Of a stretch of DNA of 5,775 nucleotides, positions 1 through 5,775 are shown piece after piece. The translations under genes were made by a program, and so were the position numbers. The notes beneath the pieces were generated by a model. It made no database searches. It was given only the letters and a program-made list of their open reading frames with translations, and was not told where the DNA came from. Every line of letters starts with the position of its first letter. Position 1 is the stretch's first letter. The stretch is from NCBI GenBank assembly GCA_016210935.1, contig JACQTH010000340.1:1-5775 (forward strand). The letters are read 5' to 3'. Origin of the DNA: Acidobacteriota bacterium (GTDB lineage: Bacteria > Acidobacteriota > Vicinamibacteria > Vicinamibacterales > JACQTH01).

Positions 1-1
1 C

Positions 2-40
2 TCGACGTGGGCGGCCGGCGAAGCCGGCCCGCCACGTCGA
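2..40. repeat. Imperfect GC-rich inverted repeat (REP-like hairpin)
   Basis: Arms at 2-19 and 23-40 pair at 16 of 18 positions around a GAA loop (20-22). The outer 9 bp and inner 7 bp are perfect, and only a GC/CG swap in the middle fails to pair. The structure would form in DNA or RNA. It is not followed by a T-run on the + strand, so a simple intrinsic terminator is unlikely. It lies about 95 bases upstream of the protease start. It could be a dispersed intergenic palindrome or part of the 3' end of a gene lying to the left. The pairing is seen directly; the role is unknown. Confidence 0.75.
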
Positions 41-87
41 TCACCTCCGCGTCTTTCTCCGCGCTGGGAGCTCTGTGGTTCGCCTTT

Positions 88-117
88 TTGACACGCGAAC
101 GCCGCCGTGTGTGGTTG
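88..117 (+). promoter_or_regulatory. Possible sigma70-type promoter upstream of the tricorn-like gene
   Basis: A perfect TTGACA hexamer sits at 88-93 after a short T-run. At the usual 17-18 base spacing there is only a poor -10 match (GTGGTT or TGGTTG, 111-117), so the call rests almost wholly on the -35 element. The location, 44 bases before the start codon of the first gene, is sensible. A small dyad, GTTCGC (78-83) and GCGAAC (95-100), flanks the hexamer. Confidence 0.25.
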
Positions 118-136
118 ATTCGCGAAGAGAGGACAC

Positions 137-3100
137 ATGAGAGTTCGATCGCTCATCGCAGCCGCTGTGCTGTCGATGATGGTGGCGGCCACCGCGCAGG
201 CGCAGGGCACGCGGCTGCTGCGCCGCCCAACAGTCAGCCGCGATCTGGTCGCGTTCGCCTACGGCGGCGACATCTGGACCGTCCCGCGCGCCGGCGGACA
301 GGCGCGTCGACTCACCGCCACGCCGCAGGTCGAAACCGATCCCCGCTTCTCACCCGATGGATCGCGCATCGCCTTCACCGCGACGTTCGGCGGCAACACG
401 GACGTGTACGTCGTCTCGACGAAAGGCGGAGAGCCGACGAGGCTCACGTATCACCCCGGCGTGGATGCAGTGCGGGGCTGGACGCCCGACGGCACACGCG
501 TGATCTTCGGCTCGAGCCGCGGGACGCTGCCCACGCCCGGCGCCAACGCGTACTTTCGCTTGTGGTCGGTTTCCGTCGACGGTGGTCTGCCCGATCCGCT
601 TCCGATGCCGCGCGCGTTCAACGGGACCTACTCCCCTGACGGCACGCGGATCGCGTACGAGGAAATCGCCGTCGCCATGTTCGCGGCGACCTGGGCGCAG
701 AACCAGACCAGTCAGTGGCGTCACTATCGCGGCGGCCGCACGCACCCGATTCGGCTGCTCAGCGTCGCCGACCTGTCGGTCGAGAAGCTGCCGTGGACGA
801 ACAGCAACGACACCGATCCGATGTGGGTCGGGAACACCGTGTATTTCCTGTCCGACCGCAACGGCACCACCAACCTGTTCGGGTATCGACTCGACACGAA
901 AGCGGTCGCCCCACTCACCCGCCACGACGATTTCGACATCATGAGCGCGTCGGCCGGCGCCGACGCGGTCGTCTACGAGCAGGCGGGATACATCCACCTG
1001 GTCGACACGAAGTCGCAGAAGGCCATGCGCCTGACGATCGACGTGTCCGGCGACTTTCCATGGATGCGCCCGCATTTCAAGAAGGTCGGCGGCATGATTC
1101 GCAGTGCCGCGCTCTCGCAGACGGGCGTTCGCGCTGCGTTCGAGGCACGGGGAGAAATCCTCACCGTGCCGGCTGAAAAGGGCCAGCCCCGCAACCTCAC
1201 GCAGAGCGCCGCGGTGCACGATCGCAATCCGGTGTGGTCGCCCGATGGCACGCGTCTGGCCTGGCTGTCGGATGCGAGCGGCGAATATCAATTGATGATC
1301 GGCGAGCAGACCGGGGCTTTACCTCCGCGGGCCGTGGCGCTGCCGTCAACGGCCTTCTTCTCCGGCCTCGTCTGGTCGCCCGACGGCAAACACCTCGCGC
1401 TGCAGGACAACCACCTGAATTTGTGGACGATCGAGCTCGCTTCCGGTCGTGCGTCGAAGGTCGATACGGACACGTACGACGACCCCGGCCGGCGGTTCGA
1501 GCCGGTCTGGTCGCCCGACTCGCAATGGATCGCGTATTCGAAGAGCCTCGACAGTCATCTGCGCGCGATTTTCCTCTACTCGCTGGCGGATCGCCGGGCG
1601 ACTCAGGTGACCGACGGATTGTCGGACGCGACGACGCCGGCGTTCGATGCCGGCGGCAAGTATCTGTACTTCCTCGCGAGCACGAACTACGCGCTCCGCA
1701 CCGGCTGGCTCGAGATGAGCTCGGTCGAGCGTCCGTCGACGCGCGCGATCTATCTCGTCGTCCTGAGCGCGAGTGAGCCTTCCCCGTTCCTGCCGGAAAC
1801 GGGCGACGAACCCGCGGCACCGTCGCCTGACGCGAAGCCGCCGTCCGCCGTCAGCGTGAAAGTCGACTTCGATCGCATCGGTCAGCGGATTCTCGCGCTC
1901 AACGTGCCGGCCGGCGAATACAGCGCGCTCACCGCCGGCGCGCCCGGGTCCCTCTTCTATCTCGAGGCGCGAAGCGGGGCCGGGCCGGGTCCTGCCATGG
2001 CGAACCTGCAGCGGTATCAGGTGCGCGAGCGGCGCGCGGCGCCATTCATGGAGGGCATCCGTTCGTATGTCGTGTCGGGCGATGGCCGGAGGATTCTGTA
2101 TCAGGCCGCCGGCAATCGCTGGGGCATCGTCCCCGTCGATCGACCCGCCAAGGTCGGTGAGGGGCCCATCGACGTCGCGGGGCTGGAGACGTGGGTCGAT
2201 CCCCGCGCCGAGTGGGCGCAGATCCTCCGCGAGACCTGGCGGATTCAACGCGAGTTCTTCTACGACGCGCAGATGCACGGGGCGGACTGGAACGCCGTCT
2301 TCGAGAAGTACCGTCCGCTGCTTCCGTACGTCGCACACCGCGCTGACCTGACCTACTTGATCGCGTCGATGGGCGGCGAGTTGGCCGTCGGCCACTCGTA
2401 TACCGGCGAGAGCACCGACCCGGGAGAAGATACGGTCACGGTCGGCCTGCTGGGGGCCGACTACGCGATCGAGAACGGCCGCTATCGCATCGAACGGATC
2501 TACTCGGGCGAGAACTGGAATCCCGAGTTGCAGGCTCCGCTCAGCGCGCCAGGAGTGCAGGTGGCCGAAGGCGATTACCTCCTCGAGGTGAACGGCCGCC
2601 CGCTCGTCCCGCCCGCGAATCTGTACCGGATGTTCGAGGGCACGGCCGGCCGTCAGACGTTCATTCGTGTGAACAGCGCGCCGACGTTGGAAGGGTCGCG
2701 GCTCGTGCCTGTCGTGCCCGTTGTCACGGAGGAAGGCCTTCGCACGCGCGCCTGGATCGAGGCCAACCGCCGGCTCGTCGACAAGCTGTCCAAAGATCGC
2801 CTTGCGTATGTCTGGCTCCCGAACACCGGCATGCCTGGGTACACGGCGTTCAATCGCTACTACTACGCGCAGCAGGAGAAGGACGGCGCGATTATCGACG
2901 AGCGCTACAACCAGGGCGGCATGGTCGCGGACTACATCGTGAACGAGCTGGGACGCGAGCCGATGGGGTACTTCGCGCGACGCGACGGCAAACCGTCGAC
3001 CTCGCCGACCGTCGGGATCTACGGCCCGAAGGTCATGGTGATCAACGAGTCAGCTGGTTCGGGCGGCGACGCGCTGCCCTACTATTTCAAGCTGCGGAAG

Positions 3101-3400
3101 ATCGGACCGCTCGTCGGCACACGAACATGGGGCGCGCTCGTCGGCACCTTGGGTGTGCCGCCGACGATGGACGGCGGCGGCATCACGGCGCCGTCGCTCG
3201 CGTTCTATGATCTCAGTGGACGCTGGGCCGTCGAGAACGAAGGAGTCGCGCCGGATATCGAGGTGGAAAACACGCCGGCGGCGGTCAACGCCGGACGCGA
3301 TCCGCAACTCGAGCGAGCGGTGCAGGAGGCCCTGAAGCTGCTCGAAAAGAGCCCCGCGCGCCGAGTTCCGCGACCCGCGCCTATCCGCCGCGTCAAGTAG
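137..3400 (+). CDS. Secreted tricorn-type S41 family peptidase (beta-propeller / PDZ / S41 core)
   Basis: This is a tricorn-like serine protease of 1087 residues, close to the 1071 of Thermoplasma tricorn, which degrades oligopeptides. The ATG at 137 follows a purine-rich GAAGAGAGGA (124-133). Residues 1-22 form a signal peptide (basic start, hydrophobic core, AQA cleavage motif), so the protein should be exported, unlike cytosolic archaeal tricorn. Residues about 25-325 and 330-670 look like the six- and seven-bladed propellers, with TolB/PD40-type repeats beginning near residues 71, 115, 165, 367, 413 and 458. A Pro/Asp-rich linker lies near 549-572. C1 spans about 686-757, a PDZ-like domain about 763-862 and C2 about 865-1065. 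The candidate catalytic residues are His753 (GHSY), Ser975 (AGSGGD) and Glu1033 (ENEG). These correspond to His746, Ser965 and Glu1023 of tricorn. The NxGG motif at 925-928 fits the oxyanion-hole region. The residue matching Ser745 is Gly752. The frame is intact. The family call is strong; the natural substrate is unknown. Confidence 0.93.
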   Translation: MRVRSLIAAAVLSMMVAATAQAQGTRLLRRPTVSRDLVAFAYGGDIWTVPRAGGQARRLTATPQVETDPRFSPDGSRIAFTATFGGNTDVYVVSTKGGEPTRLTYHPGVDAVRGWTPDGTRVIFGSSRGTLPTPGANAYFRLWSVSVDGGLPDPLPMPRAFNGTYSPDGTRIAYEEIAVAMFAATWAQNQTSQWRHYRGGRTHPIRLLSVADLSVEKLPWTNSNDTDPMWVGNTVYFLSDRNGTTNLFGYRLDTKAVAPLTRHDDFDIMSASAGADAVVYEQAGYIHLVDTKSQKAMRLTIDVSGDFPWMRPHFKKVGGMIRSAALSQTGVRAAFEARGEILTVPAEKGQPRNLTQSAAVHDRNPVWSPDGTRLAWLSDASGEYQLMIGEQTGALPPRAVALPSTAFFSGLVWSPDGKHLALQDNHLNLWTIELASGRASKVDTDTYDDPGRRFEPVWSPDSQWIAYSKSLDSHLRAIFLYSLADRRATQVTDGLSDATTPAFDAGGKYLYFLASTNYALRTGWLEMSSVERPSTRAIYLVVLSASEPSPFLPETGDEPAAPSPDAKPPSAVSVKVDFDRIGQRILALNVPAGEYSALTAGAPGSLFYLEARSGAGPGPAMANLQRYQVRERRAAPFMEGIRSYVVSGDGRRILYQAAGNRWGIVPVDRPAKVGEGPIDVAGLETWVDPRAEWAQILRETWRIQREFFYDAQMHGADWNAVFEKYRPLLPYVAHRADLTYLIASMGGELAVGHSYTGESTDPGEDTVTVGLLGADYAIENGRYRIERIYSGENWNPELQAPLSAPGVQVAEGDYLLEVNGRPLVPPANLYRMFEGTAGRQTFIRVNSAPTLEGSRLVPVVPVVTEEGLRTRAWIEANRRLVDKLSKDRLAYVWLPNTGMPGYTAFNRYYYAQQEKDGAIIDERYNQGGMVADYIVNELGREPMGYFARRDGKPSTSPTVGIYGPKVMVINESAGSGGDALPYYFKLRKIGPLVGTRTWGALVGTLGVPPTMDGGGITAPSLAFYDLSGRWAVENEGVAPDIEVENTPAAVNAGRDPQLERAVQEALKLLEKSPARRVPRPAPIRRVK

Positions 3401-3401
3401 C

Positions 3402-3419
3402 GCAGACCTTTAGGTCTGC
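3402..3419. repeat. Perfect 8-bp inverted repeat between the two genes
   Basis: GCAGACCT (3402-3409) and AGGTCTGC (3412-3419) are exact reverse complements separated by TT. In RNA the innermost pair would open to give a 7-bp stem with a four-base loop. It begins two bases after the TAG stop of the protease gene and ends two bases before the Shine-Dalgarno sequence of the next gene. There is no U-tract after it, so it is unlikely to stop transcription fully. It could protect the upstream message's 3' end, couple or tune translation, or simply be a copy of a dispersed intergenic palindrome. Confidence 0.8.
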
Positions 3420-3420
3420 C

Positions 3421-3424
3421 AGGA
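3421..3424 (+). promoter_or_regulatory. Shine-Dalgarno sequence deciding the hydrolase start
   Basis: AGGA lies 8 bases before the ATG at 3433 but only 2 bases before the in-frame ATG at 3427. Normal spacing favours 3433. The choice changes the signal peptide by just two residues. Confidence 0.6.
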
Positions 3425-3432
3425 ACATGATC

Positions 3433-5274
3433 ATGCGACCTCTCATCGCGCTCGCCGCGCTCGTCGCCATCCACGCCGTCACGCCGCTCGCGTGGCAACA
3501 AGATCGCCCAGCGACGCTCACCCGCACGGACCACATGATCCCGATGCGCGATGGCGTTCGCCTGTATACGCAGGTCTATGTGCCGGCACGCATCTCCGAT
3601 CCGCGGCCCATCGTCTTTCAGCGCACCCCGTACGGGATCGGGCAGAACACGCCGGAGGGCGTCGCCGCCGCGCTCGCCGACCTGCCGGCCGACGACTACA
3701 TCATCGTCCTGCAGGACATTCGCGGCCGGTTCAAGTCCGAAGGCGCTTTTGTGATGCTGCGGCAGCCGCGCGACCCGAGAGACCCCAAGGCCATCGACGA
3801 GAGTACCGACACGTACGACACGATCGAGTGGCTGCTGGCGAACATCCGCGGCCACAACGGACGCGTCGGGATGGTCGGGACGAGCTACCCGGCATGGCTC
3901 GCCGTCATGGGCGCGCTGGATCCGCATCCGGCGCTCGAGGCCATCGTGCCGCAGGCCTCGCCGGCAGATATGTGGATCGGCGACGACTTTCACCACAACG
4001 GCGCCTTCCGTCTCAGCTACGGCCTCGAGTACGCCTACCGGATGGAGTCGTCGAAGGAAGTCACGAATCCGGCGACGCTCATCGATCGTTACGACACGTA
4101 CGACTGGTATCTCGCGCTCGGTTCGCTGGCGAACGTCAACGAGAAGTTCGTCCGCCATCGCCTTCCCACGTGGAACGACTTCGTGCAGCATCCCGACTAC
4201 GACGCGTTCTGGAAGCGACAGGCGTTCGCGCCATGGCTGACGCGCGTGACCGTGCCGACGCTCAACGTCGCCGGCTGGTGGGACCAGGAAGACTTCTACG
4301 GACCGATCAAGATCTACGAGCTGCTCGAGAAGCACGACACGGCACGCCAGAACTTTCTCGTCGTCGGCCCGTGGAATCACGGCGGCTGGTCGCGCGGACC
4401 CGGCCGCACCCTCGGCCGCGTCGACTTCGGCAGCGACACCGCGGCCCATTACCGGCGCACGATCCTCGCGCCGTTCCTGGCGCACTATCTGAGACAGACG
4501 GGCAACCCGCCTACGGCGGAAGCACGAACGTTCCGCACCGGTGCCAACGCCTGGGTCGAACACGACGCGTGGCCGCCGGTCAAAGACGTCACGCCGCGCC
4601 GGCTCTATTTCCAGGCCGGACGCGCCCTGTCCTTCTCGCCGCCACCAACGGACGCGGCGGCGACTGCATTCGACAGCTTCGTCTCGGATCCGGCCAGCCC
4701 CGTTCCCTATCGTCCGAGACCGATCACGCTCGCGCGGGGATGGTCCACGTGGCTCGTCGACGATCAGCGATTCGTCCACCGTCGTCCGGACGTCCTCGAC
4801 TGGGCCACCGAGCCGCTGGAGCAGGACCTCACGGTATCGGGCCGGATCACGGCGCACCTGCACGCTTCAACGAGCGGCACCGACAGCGACTGGATCGTGA
4901 AATTGATCGATGTCTATCCGGAGCAGTATTCGGCCGACCCGACTATGAGCGGCTTCCAGCTCATGATTGCCGGTGACGTGGTGCGAGGACGTTATCGCCA
5001 CAGCATCGAGCGGCCGCAGCCGCTGGTGCCAAACGCGGTCGTACCGTACGAGATCGCCTTCCCCGCGAACGACCACACGTTTCGCGCCGGGCATCGCATC
5101 ATGGTGCAGGTGCAGAGCACCTGGTTCCCGGTCATCGATCGCAATCCGCAGCGGTTCGTGCCCAACATCTTCCTCGCGAAGGAGGGCGACTTTCAGGCCG
5201 CCACGCAGCGTGTGCATCGATCGCCGACCCATCCGTCGCACATCGCGCTGCCAGTCGTGACGTCTTCACGATGA
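3433..5274 (+). CDS. Secreted CocE/NonD family alpha/beta hydrolase, alpha-amino acid ester hydrolase-like
   Basis: The product is a 613-residue serine hydrolase of the S15/CocE superfamily. A signal peptide covers about residues 1-18 (hydrophobic, ending near TPLA), so a periplasmic or extracellular site is likely. The N-terminal alpha/beta-hydrolase fold contains RTPY (64-67), whose Tyr matches the oxyanion-hole Tyr44 of cocaine esterase, and QDIRG (94-98). The nucleophile is Ser151 in GTSYPAW. Asp284 in WWDQED and His316 in PWNHGG complete the triad. A helical cap lies between about 160 and 275, and a jelly-roll PepX_C-type domain runs from about 390 to 605. Asp185, Glu286 and Asp287 match the carboxylate cluster (Asp208, Glu309, Asp310) by which Xanthomonas alpha-amino acid ester hydrolase binds the substrate's alpha-amino group; Ser-to-Asp spacing of 34 residues is the same. 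This favours aminoacyl ester or amide substrates with a free amine over cocaine-type esters. An in-frame ATG at 3427 is an alternative start. It lies 32 bases after the protease gene, probably in the same transcript. The family is secure; the subfamily is likely, and the physiological substrate is unknown. Confidence 0.9.
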   Translation: MRPLIALAALVAIHAVTPLAWQQDRPATLTRTDHMIPMRDGVRLYTQVYVPARISDPRPIVFQRTPYGIGQNTPEGVAAALADLPADDYIIVLQDIRGRFKSEGAFVMLRQPRDPRDPKAIDESTDTYDTIEWLLANIRGHNGRVGMVGTSYPAWLAVMGALDPHPALEAIVPQASPADMWIGDDFHHNGAFRLSYGLEYAYRMESSKEVTNPATLIDRYDTYDWYLALGSLANVNEKFVRHRLPTWNDFVQHPDYDAFWKRQAFAPWLTRVTVPTLNVAGWWDQEDFYGPIKIYELLEKHDTARQNFLVVGPWNHGGWSRGPGRTLGRVDFGSDTAAHYRRTILAPFLAHYLRQTGNPPTAEARTFRTGANAWVEHDAWPPVKDVTPRRLYFQAGRALSFSPPPTDAAATAFDSFVSDPASPVPYRPRPITLARGWSTWLVDDQRFVHRRPDVLDWATEPLEQDLTVSGRITAHLHASTSGTDSDWIVKLIDVYPEQYSADPTMSGFQLMIAGDVVRGRYRHSIERPQPLVPNAVVPYEIAFPANDHTFRAGHRIMVQVQSTWFPVIDRNPQRFVPNIFLAKEGDFQAATQRVHRSPTHPSHIALPVVTSSR

Positions 5275-5406
5275 GCGGGCGCAGTGATGTGCGGCGCATC
5301 CGAGTCCGGGACGTGTCGGCTGTGGCCTGGGGGGCGCCACCGGGCGCGGGTCTCATAACGCAGCGTCGGTTAACACCCACCGGCGCAAAAAGGGCGTTCA
5401 TAGTTC

Positions 5407-5775
5407 CTATCGTCTCCTCGGCTCGATGCCATTGGCGATCAGCTTCAGCGTCTCCCAAGCCGTCTGAATCGTCGGCTGGCGGGCGCCGTTGGCACTGCCG
5501 AACACGAAGGCATCGGGTCCCAGGGCGGCGCGCCGTTTCAGGATGGCCGCGATCCGTCCCTTGGGGTTGAACGGGATACGACGGTTCTCCTTGTCCTTCG
5601 CCGTCGCGCCAGGGATGCCGATTTGCCAGGTGTGCCAGTTCACGCGCTTGTTCTGGATCAAGAGCATCTCGCCGCGCCGGCAACAGAGCTCCAATGCGCC
5701 GTGATCCGGTCACACAGAAGCTCGCCCACGTACTGGTGCGGCGCCGTGTTCATCACGCCGAGCGCCGTATCGAGC
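5407..5775 (-). pseudogene. Tyrosine recombinase / phage integrase remnant, frameshifted and truncated
   Basis: Reading leftward, the frame ending at the TAG at 5407-5409 encodes the first half of an integrase catalytic domain. It has CCRRGEML, with the first catalytic Arg (as in the TGLRxxEL motif of XerD), and AKDKENRRIPF, with the beta-hairpin Lys. It ends with a WETLKLIANGIEP-type segment. Translation then stops at PRRR, before the HxxR box, the second His/Trp and the Tyr nucleophile, and none of these appears in any frame down to 5275. Upstream, this frame has a TGA at 5710-5712. The neighbouring frame reads LLCDRITA from about 5720 and would join to ALELCCRRGE if one G were restored near 5695-5700, so a one-base deletion is likely. 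A TTG at 5694 gives a nominal open frame but is not a credible gene start. The 5' part runs off the window edge. It is surely inactive as read, and is a trace of a past mobile or integrated element. Confidence 0.8.

Noticed and set aside
7..639. A 210-codon open frame on the + strand running through the leader and the start of the protease gene
   Set aside because: It is out of frame with the signal peptide and propeller coding, Arg/His-rich, and starts inside the 2-40 hairpin.
350..1291. A 313-codon open frame on the - strand inside the protease gene
   Set aside because: It is antisense to the propeller repeats, with shadow-frame composition and no family motif.
3205..4863. A 552-codon open frame on the - strand across the end of the protease gene and most of the hydrolase gene
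   Set aside because: It is antisense to two clearly coding genes, has an Arg/Val/Asp-rich composition typical of GC-rich shadow frames and shows no domain motif.
5334..5347. GCGCC / GGCGC stem after the hydrolase gene as a terminator
   Set aside because: The stem is only 5 bp and no T-run follows, so it is not a convincing intrinsic terminator.
5370..5406. Possible attachment site or tRNA 3' end next to the integrase remnant
   Set aside because: No tRNA-like arm and no direct repeat partner is visible in the window.
5271..5570. A 99-codon open frame on the + strand whose ATG overlaps the hydrolase stop (ATGA)
   Set aside because: The ATGA overlap looks like translational coupling, but the product is Arg/Ser/Ala-rich with no recognisable motif, and its second half is antisense to the integrase remnant.
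5132..5713. A 193-codon open frame on the - strand across the integrase remnant and the hydrolase 3' end
   Set aside because: The integrase motifs are in a different frame; this one has none and also overlaps the hydrolase coding region antisense.

Overview
The window is high-GC bacterial DNA. It holds two complete, co-directional genes for secreted enzymes and, at the right edge, the broken remains of an integrase gene on the opposite strand. The best guess for the host is Acidobacteriota, possibly the Vicinamibacteria group. That rests on the gene types (secreted tricorn-like protease, secreted CocE/AEH-type hydrolase), the GC-rich codon use and the small GC-rich intergenic hairpins. It is an impression from family knowledge, with no marker gene to confirm it.

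Layout. Positions 1-136 are a non-coding leader with a strong imperfect hairpin (2-40) and a possible promoter. Positions 137-3400 (+) encode a 1087-residue secreted tricorn-type S41 peptidase with two beta-propeller regions, a PDZ-like domain and a split catalytic core. A 32-base gap (3401-3432) carries a perfect 8-bp inverted repeat followed directly by a Shine-Dalgarno sequence. Positions 3433-5274 (+) encode a secreted alpha/beta hydrolase of the S15/CocE superfamily. It keeps both the catalytic triad and the acidic cluster of alpha-amino acid ester hydrolases. Positions 5275-5406 hold no recognisable feature. Positions 5407-5775 (-) are a tyrosine-recombinase relic with a probable one-base frameshift and no C-terminal active-site half.

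How the genes fit together. Both products carry N-terminal signal peptides and should act outside the cytoplasm. Same orientation and a very short gap suggest one transcript. Archaeal tricorn hands its peptide products to alpha/beta-hydrolase aminopeptidases (F1), so a tricorn-like protease next to an alpha/beta hydrolase that recognises a free alpha-amino group suggests a periplasmic peptide-processing pair. That link is inference. The enzyme families are well supported, and I see no clearly new defence, CRISPR or RNA system here.
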